From: Norana najaformis
Lineage: Eukaryota; Annelida; Clitellata; Crassiclitellata; Hormogastridae
Length of the DNA stretch: 64,000 nucleotides
NCBI GenBank assembly: GCA_964023275.1
Contig: OZ029919.1
Coordinates: forward strand, 12,893,702-12,957,701
Reading direction: 5' to 3'
Part shown: positions 25,375 through 38,081 of the stretch, piece after piece
How positions within the stretch are numbered: the stretch's first letter is position 1
How the letters are laid out: every line of letters starts with the position of its first letter
Notes under the pieces: model-generated
The model's database searches: none
Told to the model about the DNA's origin: nothing
The model's input: the letters and a program-made list of their open reading frames with translations, nothing else
Program-made: the position numbers and the translations under genes

Positions 25375-26671
25375 TGTGACGTAAGCAGGGTGCTACTCCT
25401 TTAAGGCTAGTGCGGGATTCGACTCTGGTGGTCTACCTAGAGCTTTTCTAAGGAGGAAGAAGAAGTCGACACGTGCTGACGTAACAGAACTCCCTTTTAT
25501 TTCTTCAACGAACTTAACTAGGAACTATGCTCGGGTTCGAGTCCAGGCTCAACTGTTTGCTAATAATCTGAAAGTACTCCACAGGACGGCTACACGTAAT
25601 CCAAGAGAATCGTCGACAGACACAAACGACGACGTAGACGACGACGACGATGTATACTCCAATGCGAATCGCTGACAGACACACTGACGCAGACGACGCA
25701 AACGACGAGTAATCCAAAGAGAATCGTCGACAGACACAAACGACGACGTAGACGACGACGATGTATACTCCAATGCGAATCGCCGACAGACACAGGCGAA
25801 GACGTAGACGACGCCGATGTGTACTCCAATGCGAATCGCCGACAGAGACACTGACGCAGACGACGCAAACGACGAGTAATCCAAAGAGAATCGTCGACAG
25901 ACACAAACGACGACGTAGACGACGCCGATGTGTACTCCAATGCGAATCGCCGACAGACACACTGACGCAGACGACGCAAACGACGAGTAATCCAAAGAGA
26001 ATCGTCGACAGACACAAACGACGACGTAGACGACGCCGATGTATACTCCAATGCGAATCGCCGACAGACACAGGCGAAGACGTAGACGACGCCGATGTGT
26101 ACTCCAATGCGAATCGCCGACAGACACACTGACGCAGACGACGCAAACGACGAGTAATCCAAAGAGAATCGTCGACAGACACAAACGACGACGTAGACGA
26201 CGACGATGTATACTCCAATGCGAATCGCCGACAGACACAGGCGAAGACGTAGACGACGCCGATGTGTACTCCAATGCGAATCGCCGACAGACACAGGCGA
26301 AGACGTAGACGACACCGATGTGTACTCCAATGCGAATCGCCGACAGACACACTGACGCAGACGACACAAACGACGAGTAATCCAGAGTAATCCAATGAGA
26401 ATCGTCGACAGACACAGGCGACGAAGTAGACGACGACGACGATGTATACTCCAATGCGAATCAACTGACGACTGCTCCAACAGACGACATCCGTACGCGA
26501 CGACGACCGACTGACGACTGCTCCGTCTGCTGATAAGCGTCGCCTTTATATACACATGGCGGTGGAGCGTTGCCATGGTTTCAGTCCACTGGAGCGTTGC
26601 TATGGACTGGAGCGTTGCTATAAACTGGAGCGTTACTGTGGACTTAGCCCACTTAGTCCAAGTTCACCACA
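25375..26671. mobile_element. Probable solo LTR containing a minisatellite
   Basis: The 1297-bp block begins TGTGACGTAAGC and ends AGTTCACCACA, the TG...CA pattern of LTRs, with ATAT on each side. The flanks are AT microsatellite, so the duplication is weak evidence. No gag or pol sequence adjoins it. Most of its length (25610-26460) is the repeat described separately. It occupies intron 2 of protease copy A. A non-LTR composite repeat remains possible. Confidence 0.45.
25610..26460. repeat. GAC-rich minisatellite with two alternating modules
   Basis: Two modules alternate about 14 times in total. One contains GATGTGTACTCCAATGCGAA followed by TCGCCGACAGACACA. The other contains CGAGTAATCCAAAGAGAATC followed by GTCGACAGACACA. 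GACGACG linkers join them. The minus strand lacks stop triplets in all three frames, giving overlapping ORFs of roughly 300 codons in each frame that repeat the same peptides in different orders. That is a composition effect, not evidence of a gene. Confidence 0.85.
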
Positions 26672-26775
26672 ATATACATACATATATATAGGCCACTGTT
26701 GTACCTATAATAATGAAATATAATATAAATGAAATGTATCTGGATATTCTTTCATTTCCTATGGCAGAACTCGCT

Positions 26776-26816
26776 AGTAAGTAAGTAAGTAAGACATTTG
26801 TTAACACGACATACTC
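26776..26816 (-). repeat. TTAC-tailed retroelement 3' end fragment
   Basis: (GTAA)n followed by GACATTTGTTAACACGACAT, read on the plus strand. It matches the piece at 18352-18385 and, in reverse complement, resembles the 3' end at 49930-49970. Only the terminal 40 bases are present. Confidence 0.5.
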
Positions 26817-27439
26817 GTTAGTAGACTTTTTGCATAATTGAGAGTTAATTTGTCGTTTTCTTAATATGATGGTTTTGTATTTGTATAGTCTTCGTGTGAT
26901 CGCTGGTCTTCATGATCGCGATAACTCAGTCAACACACAGACCGCCAATCTTGCATCCTACAAATTGGTACATAAGTGCACTTTGATTTCTATGACACTA
27001 TCGGAATTTAAACAGAAATAAATGGAAGCAGTTTGCTAAATTAAAAGGATTTTAACCCTCAAATGTGTCCAAGCAGCACAATGTAGTCAACAAAAACCTA
27101 TAAGAAAAACTCGAATTAACTACAATAATTGCATCCGTAAATAAAAATATGTCTATGCACGGGGCGGGGATGTTTCATTACGCTGTTTAATGTATAAAAT
27201 GGTTTATTATAGGATACGACAATATGTTACGGCTACACTGTTAAGCATTCGTGTCTATCCAGGCCAGCCCCTCTATATCGACAGTCAGTGCTAGAATACC
27301 TAATGTTCCTCCTGCGTAACTCGGTCGTACGCTATCGACGCCTAGGCTTGGCCTGACAGTGTGCTAACCAATAGGGTTGATGCTACTAAAAGTAATAGGC
27401 TGCTACTACACGGGGGAGGGCGTAGCACAAATTCATTGC

Positions 27440-27465
27440 AGTTTTACGGATTTTTGTTCTCCTCC

Positions 27466-27497
<32 letters not shown>

Positions 27498-27515
27498 CTC
27501 CTCCTCCTTCTTGTT
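27440..27515. repeat. (TCC)n microsatellite
   Basis: TCC/TTCC repeat of about 50-60 bases in intron 3 of protease copy A. Poly-Ser, poly-Arg and poly-Glu ORFs across it are artefacts. Confidence 0.85.
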
Positions 27516-29201
27516 GTTGCTGTACAGATACGTAAGCAATATTGACTGGTAACGAATGTAACTCTGCTTATTATGACAGCATGAAGCATACAACAGTGGT
27601 GTTGCCTCGTACGCCAACGACATTGCCATCTTAACTTTCGCAACGGCCATAGTGATTGGAGGAAACATTCAGGCGGCGCTTCTCCCAGTGGACAACAGCA
27701 ACGCCTAAGTCGGCTTCACTTGTGTAATTTCTGGATGGGGTCGTACAGGTCAGGAAGCGACACGACGATTTCTTATTGTTTTCATGCGTACAATTTCTCG
27801 TGGTGTTGAGGTTTTGTTAGTTGGCAGCTCACCCCGAGTTTTGTTCAAGATGCCGAACTTTACTGTAGTTACATTTTTGGCGTTTAATTTTTGTTGTATT
27901 GCACGTGGGAATCAGCCAATTACGTAGGATAATTGAAATTACGCAGGTTATTAACACTCGTTCGTATACTCGAAGTACTGATCTGCGGGATATACTGTTG
28001 AAAGAGAAGTGCAACCCGTTATTAAAAGCGATTAACTTACGTTACTTTACCTGTTTCTAATAGCTATGACAGCACGTCACGTCTTCGTAATCTTGTTTTT
28101 TTTACCGGCAGGGATCAGCAACAATCTGCCCGACGTCCTTCAGAAGGCCTCAATTGGTGTCATCAGTACAGCTGACTGCTCGAATCGCATGGCGGATGCC
28201 AGTGGAACCGTCGTTTGGGACAATCACATCTGCATCTGTGATGCTGCACAGAGCACTGGATCGTGCAATGTATGTAGAAGAATGCAAGACAAAATGACGC
28301 TATGCCTTACTACTACAGAAGTATAGGGGCACAAGACTACAGCCATGTTTAAGTACAAAACACCAGATTGCATGACTATGAGGATATGGTCCTAACACTG
28401 CTGTAGTACAGGCCCTAAGTCCGCACTTCGGATTTGTCACTTGGGACCTAATACCATCGACTGATAGACTACCTGGCGTATTATAACAACTGTAATACAG
28501 AAGTTTCAGATGACGTGCATGTGTCTGCACGAAGACCCGAAAGCAACAAGTTAGCCTACAATTCAGAAAGGATTAGTTAGAAATACAGAAGCTCAATCTA
28601 CAGTCTATGGGTTAAAGGGAATTGTGAATAACGTTCTCTTAGCTGGTCTACGGATTACCACATGGATGCAGTCTTCTCAAATATAAGGCGGCATAATGCA
28701 TTATTGATGACCGTGAAAGGGTTTACTGTATCCCATAATGAACTAAAGAAATTGAGACAAACATCATAGGTCACTAGAATCTTAAAGAAACTTAAATGAA
28801 TAACTTTGAGTTTGCTTGGCGTTAAGAACGGTCTTACTTTCCCACTGAAATTTCAGCGTAGAAAGTGGGTAAAGCTATGACTCGGCGCATCATAAATATT
28901 TGTTTAATAATCCCATTATTTACATATTGCGGCAACTTTGATGACTGTTATTGTAGGGTTACAGCGGTGGCCCACTGAACTGCCCCGATAGTGGCACTCG
29001 AGTCGCTGGAGTCACTTCCTGGGGAGCATCTACTGCCCTTGGACGTTGTCTTCAGACTTACCCATCCGTCTACACTCGCACGAGCCCCTACCTGAGTTGG
29101 ATCGCAGCCAACACGCCATTAGGCAGCGACGAGATGTTTCCTCAAACCCGGAATCTAAGCTCAAAACTGAGGCGACGCTAGTTTTTAAAACTGAACTAAA
29201 T

Positions 29202-29207
29202 AATAAA
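29202..29207 (+). terminator. Polyadenylation signal AATAAA after copy A
   Basis: AATAAA lies 21 bp after the extended TAG stop of copy A and about 80 bp after the position of the ancestral stop. It is a plausible 3' end. Confidence 0.5.
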
Positions 29208-31250
29208 TGTTACCAATATTTCCGACTTCAACTCTTATTTCACATTCCTGGACACGGAAACTCGTTTTAATTGCCAAATTGTTACGAGTTGCAACAGAGG
29301 ACCTTTACGTAAATGGTGCCGATATCAGGCCTCGAAGCATCTTTAATTAAAAACAATTATTGAACGACTTCATGCCTTCTCGTTAAATGGTTGTAATAGT
29401 TGTTTTTCATAATTATACCAGCACTGGGCTTGCACGATATGACAAATGATGTCTCTTTTGCTAAAATGATCTATTGTCGTTGTTGTTATTGTTACTATTG
29501 TTGTTTGTACTGTTGTTGTCGTGTCATCGCCGTGGATGTTGTTGTTGTTATTGTTGCCGTCGTTGTTGTTCAGTACATATAAATATCAATCATCAGTTAC
29601 ACTTTGCGTCATAGGCTTCTTTTCTGCCTCGTAGCTCATGGCCTCAGCCTTTGCCCCTTAATATGGCCAGTATAGGCCAGTAGGCCTATAGTTAGGTTCT
29701 ATTAATGCTGTGTCATTGTGTGGAAACTGCAGTGTCCTGCCGAAGAATCTTCGAGGATGCGTGAAACTGGTTCAAACCAGATCTGCTTGTGCTTGTGCAA
29801 GTCTGGTCGGATATCACGACGCTAAGCAGACGAACCAATTGGCAAATTAAGCTGCGACAGAGTGACTCAATGATTTTGTTCAGGATTCGTCGTAGAAAAG
29901 CAGACGAGATTTCGGAAGTTATGAAAGGCAGGAATGTTCGACCGAGTTAGTTGATCAATGACAGTGAGCGGCAGCTGACCCTTCTGGGCTTTACCTTAAT
30001 AGCTCCGAGTTAAGGCGATTTAACTAGCCAAATAGTTAAAATAACTCGTTAAAAAGAATCTGCTGATATGGCTGAAACTGCAGATTGCTTACCAGCAAGA
30101 TGTCATGTCCGCCGAGTGTCCGGACGATCTGAGCTTCGTCTTTAGCAAAGGTTGTCCGTTCGAACTGCTTACTTTGGCGGTTGAAAGAATCGTTTCATAG
30201 GAAAACGAACGATAGACACTTCAACTCGTCGTGTAGTTGGACGGTGAAACTTTTCACTATTCGATAATCGAAGTGGAATACGAATGAACTGAGGCGAATA
30301 TGGTTGTTCCTTCTTCAGCAGTTTGAAAGACGCCATTTTATCTTCAAACGTGTGTGAATCCAACCGGTAAAGCGCATTGCTCTGGGAACTGTCAACAGCG
30401 ATGTCCATTCTCGAAGATGTGACGATTGAAACTGTGGACTTCTACGCTCAGTGGAAGGGATGTAATGTCTATATATTTCTCTATATGGTAATGTAATTTA
30501 CTGGCCTTATGTGAGGAAGTCTAACTGCACTTCACATTATTTCTTACATTTGATCTGAACTGAATTTCTTTTTTATTAAAATTTTAAATGGAATGACTGT
30601 ATTATCACAAATACCAGCCTAAATTTAATTCAAAATAAGTAATATGGATAAATGGTTGGATTTTTGTGAACCGCAGCAAAAGATTTACGCACCCGAGTCA
30701 AGCAATTGCATTATAATACGGCCTATTGAAGTTCTAATAACTAAGATTAAAAATAGGTGATTTTATGTGGAATTTAAGGGTGCAGTAACACGACAAAGAC
30801 CTAGTTAAATAGTTATGCAATCTGAAACACCACTAAAAGAACTGATAAATAAATATCGGCAACAGCAGGTCATTCTTATATCGATACATGAACATCTTAA
30901 TATGAAACATCGTGGTAGGCCTACACTCCACAATCATAACGCATAGATTGTTATAGGCCATTTTGCATGAGGCCTTAGAATGTCACCTACATATTACACG
31001 TACAGCCCCTTTCTGCAGAGCTAATAGGCCAATGGGATAGTTACTAGGCCAGACAGGAGTGGATATAGCTCGATATTTTGGCGCCCGGGGCGAGTGATGG
31101 CAATCACCCCAGTGCATTTTTTTATTTTAACGCAAGACAACAGTTTAGAGAACCTTCATCTGTGATGACATAATAGAAGTCGTCAAGCATCCAGCACAGA
31201 TGATGACTGATTAGCAAGGCTCTAAACGAAGGTCCAGGTCGTCTTCCACA
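29208..31250. other. Intergenic region after protease copy A
   Basis: No gene recognised. It contains GTT-rich trinucleotide repeats (about 29475-29575). A minus-strand 79-codon open frame at 30169-30408 has no recognisable domain. Confidence 0.4.
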
Positions 31251-31345
31251 AGTATTATTATTATTTTTATTATTATTATCGACATCATTATTAAGATTAT
31301 TTCTGCATTTATTAATCGCCACTATCTAATGACTAAGCATCTAAC
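31251..31345 (-). repeat. 3' end fragment of an ATT-tailed retroelement
   Basis: Read on the minus strand: GATGCTTAGTCATTAGATAG, then TGGCGATTAATAAATGCAG, then an AATAAT-rich tail. The same block, CACTATCTAATGAC-AAGCATC, occurs at 63645-63695, so it is an interspersed family. Only the terminus is present. Confidence 0.45.
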
Positions 31346-31577
31346 ACAAGGTTGGGTCTTGTGCTCTGGTTTCTTTGGGGGGAGACTAGCCTAATGACTT
31401 GTGTGTCCTCAGAGGGGCTTTGAACATTAAACACTGCCGCATTAGAAGCCATTAATTACATTTTGTTATATCCTTGAAGAGGCACTACCTAGATGCTTTA
31501 AATGAATAAATGATTATAAAATAATTAATGATTCAATACTTCAATACCCTTACGTTCACACATTATTCAAACCGTGC

Positions 31578-31980
31578 ATGAGATCGTATGTGAATCGACA
31601 GAACTCCACTCAGTCTAATCTAATCCCTACCAGCACCGCCATCCTGAGACAGCTAAGGTCTGTCTCTCGGTCCCTCACATCAGGCAGCATCAGGCCACTA
31701 TCTGATGACCCCAACCGACAGCGGCTGCGATCATCACAGTCCGCCAATGTATTTGTACCGGCAACTAAGACTAGAATGGGTGATCGGGCCTTTCGGGTCG
31801 CTGGCCCGCGTGCATCCATTCAGGAGTCCAAAAGTGTCAACCTCTTTTTAAAAAAACAGCTGAAATTCTATTTACTGCATAACTCTTAGTACTTGGGCGG
31901 ACTTGTGACTTTGTAAAGCGCCGTAGAAGTAGCCTGCTACTTACGATGCTATATAAATTGTCGTCATTACAATTACAATT
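31578..31980 (+). mobile_element. CR1-like non-LTR element, 5'-truncated 3' end
   Basis: The open stretch 31578-31889 ends with the usual C-terminal region (SVSRSLTSGSIRPL, MGDRAFRVAGPRASI, SVNLFLKKQLKFYLL). After the stop comes TTTGTAAAGCGCCGTAGAAG, then TATATAAATTGTCGTCATTACAATTACAATTAC split across 31951-31980. This is the same tail class as family 1 (10762-13125), but the protein differs, so it is a separate subfamily. It abuts the element starting near 31981. Confidence 0.65.
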
Positions 31981-34900
31981 ACCACGTCAGCGTCCGTTTC
32001 GTCTTCCAACTTCCGTCTTCGACTCCTGCCTGCCTCTACGCGACGAAAACCTCCTGTCTGCCCAATCTGCCTGCCCAGCCTTTTCTACCCAAATCCTGTT
32101 CGGCCTCTGGGCAGATTCGCCTCCAGCTTAGACTTTCAGTCTTCGTCTGTCCGACTGTTCAATCAGAATGCCTACCCATATTTATTGTTGTTTTTACCCT
32201 AACAATATACTTCCATTGATATCTGAAAGCATTCGGCTCCATGCATTCCGTCCATCGTGATGGCTTCGGGTCAGTCACCATGTGGCATCAGACCTGATGT
32301 TTGTTCATTATGTATGCGCCAAATAAATAATTGGCAGAAATTAATAACTTGCGTTTTGTGTGGGCATTTATGTCATTTCAGTTGTAGTTCATATGGGTCA
32401 TCTATTCATACTTCGATTGACTCTTGGTATTGTACTAAATGTATTGCTAATACGTTTCCTTTTAACCATATTATTGATGACATCCTTTCTGCCTCTGCAC
32501 TACCTGATAATATTTCACTCTTGTACACTAAATGGGATGGATTGAAGTTCGATCCTTTTGCTGAGGAAGAGATGAACCGACCTCTGTTGAATAATGAGGA
32601 CTATAGATCCTGATAACAATTACTATGCAATCAATATGTGTTCTAGCTTGTACGAAACTCCTCTGTCACTATGTGCAAAGTTTAACTCCTCGAATTGTGA
32701 GTTTAGTATTATGCATCTTAATTGCAGGAGCATCATTCCTCAAATACCTGAAATTCAATTACTCCTTTCACAGTTGCCTGTTACGATACTTGCATTGACT
32801 GAAACATGGCTGGACTCTGTTACTGGTGATACCATATCCGTCCCTGTATATCAATTTGTGTCAAAGTGTAGAACAACTGGGAGGGGTGGTGCTGTTGCAT
32901 TTCTGATCAAGGATGGAATTAACTTTCATGTCTTAAACTTGAATCAGGCATTATCAGGGTATGTTACATATGAAAGTTTATTTGTAAGTATTCCACAAAA
33001 AAGGGGAGTTGATTGTATTTTAGGAGTTGTCTATCGGTCACCGAGACAGGCCCTTGAAACTTTTAATGGGGAATTTTATCAGCTACTGTCTTACCTTTCG
33101 AAAACTGATAGAAAAATCTTTTTGCTAGGAGAATATCATATTGATTTACTGAAATCCCAGGATCACATTTTAACTCATAATTTCTTCAACTGCATGTCAT
33201 CTTATCATTTTCTACCTGCAATACTTCGACCCACTAGAATCACTGATACCACTGCAGCTCTAATTGATAATATCTTCACTAATGCATGGTCAAAACTTGT
33301 CGACTCTTCAATTATTATCAGCGATATATCTGACCATCTTCCAATCCTGGCCTGGGTTGACTTTGCTCCTACTTTATTTAATGACAGAATTTTCGGTACC
33401 TCTCGATTAATAAATGGTGAATCGAAGGAACGTTTTGAGAAGTTGCTTATTCAATCAGATTGGACTCCATTAACTGACGCATGGGCCAACAATAACCCTT
33501 CTCTTGCGTTTGCACTGTTTATTGATCGATACAAAGTTGCTTATGACCTTGCATACCATTGACCCATATAAAAAAAGAGGGGCTTAACAAACCTAAACAG
33601 CCATGGATGACCCCGGCCTTGTTAAAATCGTGTAATAAGAAATCTAAATTATATTTAAAATACTTAAAAAACACTCGCAGGTGAACAAGACTAGATTCAC
33701 TGTATATCGAAATAAATTTAAGCAATTAAGGATTAAAGCTGAACAAAACTCTTATGCTGCTGAATTTTCTAAGCATAAATACAATCTTAAGAAAATCTGG
33801 TGCATCACTCGATCGTTAGTAAAATCAGAAATATAGGTTCTAACATTGATAGTATTAATGTTAATGGGAGTGTGGTTAGCGATCCGGGATTAATGGCCAA
33901 CAAATTTAACGAATTTTTTTACTAGCACTGGTCAGTCATTACAGCTAGCATTCCTCCTAGTGAAACACTTTTGAAAAATTTCTTAGGCCATCGCCCCAAA
34001 CTCTTTTGTAATCTGTCCGACATTCCATGAAGAAATTATGCATTTGGGTCCTTTATTGCATATCACGCATAGTGCAGGTCCTGACGATATTGACCCTTGT
34101 ATAGCTAGACCAAATGTGCATGCTGTAGCGGCTCCCTTATCCCAAATTGTTAATTGTTCGTTCTCTATTGGAATTGTCCCATTAAGTCTAAAAGTTGAAA
34201 AGTGGTTCCTGTATTTTAAAAATGGGAAAAAAGACATTACTAACTATCGACCAATTTCTATTTTACCATTCTTCTCCAAAATCTTTGGAAAACTAATGTA
34301 TCATAGACCATATAGTTATATAACAAAAATGAATATTTTATGCCACCAACAACATGGATTTCGGGCGGGCCACTCCACTTCCATGTCATTGTTAAATGTG
34401 CAGGATAAAATATCTCAAGCTATTGATAATAATGAATTTTCAATAGAAATTTTCTTCGATCTTGCAACGGCCTTTGATGCTGTTGATCATAGTATCCTGT
34501 TGAAAAAGCTTGAAAACTATGGCGTTCTTGACACTCCACTTCGTTGGTTTAAAAGTTATCTTGATCATAGACAGCGACAAGTTATTTGCAATTGTGTTTT
34601 ATCACATATAAAACCTATAAGGCCTGGGGTTCCGCAAGGATCTAATTTGGGCCCGTTGTTGTTTCTGCCTTATATTAATGATCTGTCCAATTCTTCTTGT
34701 TTACTACAATTAATTCTTTTTGCAGACGACCTTTATCGCATAAATCATTAAACACATTGTTAGAGATTATTAATTTAGAACTTGTATCTGTAGCTAACTG
34801 GTTCAAAGCTAATCGTTTATCGTTGAACTTATCTAAAACTGGCTACATTTTGTTTAGTTCCCACAGAAAGCCACTCCCACATCAAAGTATGTCTGTTTCC

Positions 34901-35781
34901 ATTGACAGCATACCTATCTCTCAAACTAAGTCATCTAAGTTTCTTGGTGCTTATCTTGATGAGCATTTAACTTGGAATGAGCACATAAAGAGTATATAAA
35001 CTATTACGTATTAGCCATATCTTACCTCTAGTCAAACGTATAAATTTATATTATTCACTCATTTATCCCTATTTATCTTACTGTAATATTGCATGGGCAT
35101 CTAATTATCGATCACCGCTAAAGAGACTCGTTCTGCTTCAAAAAGAGTTGTCCGCATAATCTTAGGAAGATCGCCTTATTCTTCTTCGGAAAATTTTTTC
35201 ATGATCTTGATATTTTGAAACTTGATCAAATTAACAAATTACAGATTGGTGAATTTATGTATAGGTACGCACATAGCTTACTTCCTTCTGCCTTTTCTGG
35301 CTATGTTTCATCCAACTTTGAGTACCACACTTATAATACCAGATCAAAGGGTATTTATCGTAGAATTTATGCCCGTACAAGCATTCGTTTATTTTCTATT
35401 AAATGCGCTGGTCCTTCTTTATGGAGCAACTTATCACATGACATTCGTATTCTGCCCAATGTAAAATTATTTAAACATTATATACGCGCATTTTGAATGA
35501 TCTCAATAAGTGAATTCTTGTGAATTAATTCATTTTATTAGTTAAGTTTTTTGGTTCTCGTCATAAAGGTTCTGTTTGCTCAAGTCCAGTTGAACTACAG
35601 CCTGTTTTAAGTTGATTACTTGTCATTTCAAATAGCATTCCCTGTGACGTCGGCGTTCCTAATAAGCGGAAAATGGTTTTTTCTGGGTCTGCCTGTTGTA
35701 TTCCACATGTATTTTTTATGTAATATGTTATATGCTGTTGTCTTTTTGTGGAGCAATAAAATAATAATGAATTAATGAAAA
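31981..35781 (+). mobile_element. PHD-EN-RT non-LTR retrotransposon (CR1/L2-like), decayed
   Basis: A near full-length element. ORF parts in order: a PHD-like zinc finger (32257-32590; CSLC, CVLCGHLCHFSC, WYCTKC); after a frameshift, an endonuclease (32594-33562; MHLNCRSI, ALTETWLD, ISDHLPI); then RT (34038-34751; ITNYRPISILPFFSK, FFDLATAFDAVDH, GVPQGSNLGPLLF, FADD); after another frameshift, VANWFKANRLSLNLSKT (34752-34999); and a C-terminal region at 35215-35496. The endonuclease motif usually GDFN reads GEYH. A pyrimidine-rich leader (31981-32160) may be 5' UTR. The 3' end is GTGGAGCAATAAAATAATAATG. At least three frameshifts make it inactive. Confidence 0.75.
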
Positions 35782-35789
35782 TTTGTCTG

Positions 35790-36180
35790 TGTCTGCTTAC
35801 ACATTCTATTTACACAGACATACAACACAAAAGAATAACCAATAACTGACATAGAGCCCTGTCAAGAAACACTGCAAACCATCCTATACAAAGAAACACC
35901 AAAACAAACTCTCGGACAACCACAGTCTTATGGGTGTAGTAGAAGTCTCGGGGATCTGGCGTTCACCATGCTTCGGTTCGGCTTCTCCAATCGCAGAATC
36001 AACACTCAGAAGTACTTGACTGGATTAGGATTCCATTCCTACCATCCATGCACAGTCGACAAGCTCGGTATTGGTCCCGTGTCATCTGATGACCAAACAG
36101 CTCCAATTCTCCCATACCACGAGGACCACGGGTAGGCCTACCTGGCTAAATTCACACACTATGAACTTCTTTCAAAGTAC
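35790..36180. other. Unassigned stretch between two retroelement fragments
   Basis: A short plus-strand open stretch (about 35940-36140, reading LRFGFSNRRINTQKYLTGLG) has a faint helix-turn-helix look but no match I can defend. Nothing else seen. Confidence 0.3.
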
Positions 36181-36189
36181 TTGCACAGT

Positions 36190-36670
36190 TCAAGATAAAC
36201 TCCTCAGAGGAGCTCCCGGCCCGACAACCCAGAAGCACTAGGAAATAAGAAGGTCTTCAAGCGCTTGCGAAAAAGACGGGGAGAGAGAATAAGAAATTCC
36301 TGGCGTAGGCGATTAGGAAGCCCATTCCAAAAATCGGAACCAACCACAGCATAACTCCTGCGCTGGGCCGCGGCTTTTCGGACCAATGGGACAAGCAAGT
36401 CGCCCCGTGCCGCCGAACGAAGCAGTCTGCGGCCCCGAACGGAGGAGGCCAAAACATAATTATATACAAAAGCCAGGATTTTGAATCTGATGCGCTCCCG
36501 GACAGGCAGCCAGTGGAGCTCCTCCAGAATGAAAGCAGAGATGTGGCCGAACTTGGGGTTACCTCCGATCAGACGAGCAGCAGCGTGCAGGACAGATTGT
36601 AGTCGCGAGATGCAGGAGAGACCCAAGCCAGCAAAGAGCATTGCCATAGGCGATCCTGGAACAGACAAAT
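36190..36670 (-). mobile_element. CR1-like RT C-terminal fragment
   Basis: The minus strand is open from 36668 to 36204 and reads LQSVLHAAARLIGGNPKFGH, EELHWLPVRERIRFKILAF, AQRRSYAVVGSDFWNGLPN and FRKRLKTFLFPS. This is the C-terminal region of a CR1-type pol, related to but distinct from family 1. RT catalytic motifs and the 3' tail are absent. Confidence 0.7.
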
Positions 36671-36963
36671 TCCAATGCGCAGATTTTCAACATGCAAGCT
36701 CATACATAAACCACGAAACTCAGTGTGCCAAAAACCGCACAAAGTATACCATCTCCAGCAGATATTGAATACCACAGATATATACATTTAAAGCTAATAT
36801 ATCTTTGTACACAAACCGGCCAAAACTGACGTCCATTATTCAAATAGCATAGTACGCATAAGATCTCAATGGTTCAATTAGATATCACTCCGAGTCTTAC
36901 TTATAACCAGATTTATAGACATATTTAAAATCGTATGTAGCCCACACATAAAGCATACTCCTC

Positions 36964-36967
<4 letters not shown>

Positions 36968-37032
<65 letters not shown>

Positions 37033-37055
37033 CGCACACACACGCACACACACGA
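36968..37055. repeat. (CA)n microsatellite
   Basis: About 40 CA units, with CG interruptions toward the right. Confidence 0.95.
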
Positions 37056-37059
37056 GTGT

Positions 37060-38020
37060 ATGTAGACTACCAATACTCGAAATACCTACATTTTAAACTA
37101 GCTTAAACGTAACGCTCAATATATATGAATAATGTATATAAATATGTATAGGCCTATCTAAACTTACGAAAACGAACACTAAGGAGAGGATTTTGGAATT
37201 TTGTGTGATAAGGAATGGCCAATACTAAAAATACTATTAAATACTATACTATTAAATACTGTACTAAATAAAAATACTAGTAAAATATCGTTAAATTTAT
37301 TCGCAATGGAATTAGCGTCATCGACAATTAACCCACCATTTTGTCAAGGTCGCCTGATTTAACCAGTGATCGAACTATATTCCAGTTCATGCGGATGTTA
37401 TGTTCGCATTGGGGGAATTTGTCAGCATGTAGTATTGGCGTTCGGGTGAAATTCTAATCTGCTTAAATTTATTACGATATTTTATGAAGTTGGTTTAATT
37501 TATATCAGTGGGATATTTTAATATTAGTTAGCTAGACACCTAATATAGCGCCTTTGGTGTGCCGCACAAACTCGCCTAAATTGCCAGATTAACGAGATAT
37601 CTCATATTGAATCTGTGATGCATTTTGAATTATGGCTTATAATTTACAAGGACTTGCATTTCAATCGACACAGTCGGATTTCGCCCAGTTAATTACATAT
37701 CTTTGCTGTCTAATTAGTATTTGTAAGACAGTTTAACCTAAACAAGTTTAGAGCAACCCAATTTCATTTAGGCCTGTTTGCGTCCCACTTGATACCAGAT
37801 CGTACAATCCGAGTATGTATCTTTTGATTGCCCATACAGACCTACATTAAAGCCAGAATACGTAGAAGTACGATACCTATCTACATTATCTCGTTGATTG
37901 TTTAAGCGGAGCCCTTGGTCGTGCTAGGCGTAGATCAAAAATAATTATCTGTGGCTGCTTATGGTCAGATTCCCATGAGATCTGATCGGAACATGTGGTT
38001 GATTTCCCAACATCAGGTAT
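37060..38020. other. Upstream region of protease copy B
   Basis: AT-rich intergenic sequence with no gene or element that I can support. A TATAGCGCCTTT word near 37550 resembles the shared retroelement 3' core but has no tail. Confidence 0.4.
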
Positions 38021-38022
38021 CC

Positions 38023-38030
38023 TATATAAG
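38023..38030 (+). promoter_or_regulatory. TATA box of protease copy B
   Basis: TATATAAG lies 59 bp upstream of the ATG at 38082. ATTCCCA occurs upstream of both protease TATA boxes, but the match is too short to call a shared site. Confidence 0.6.
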
Positions 38031-38081
38031 TCGGCGTGTTTCACTTCTAATCATCCCACAGCACAGCTGTCGTCTCAGACA

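Noticed and set aside
25514-26576. Three overlapping minus-strand ORFs of 300-330 codons as a protein-coding gene
   Set aside because: All three frames are open over the same minisatellite and repeat the same peptides; there is no splice or domain support.
27386-27668. Arg- or Glu-rich ORFs over intron 3 of protease copy A
   Set aside because: Translation of the (TCC)n run.
30169-30408. Minus-strand 79-codon ORF
   Set aside because: No domain, promoter or repeat context found; length is compatible with chance.
35940-36140. Tc1-like helix-turn-helix fragment
   Set aside because: Resemblance is a few residues only and no DDE motif or TIR follows.
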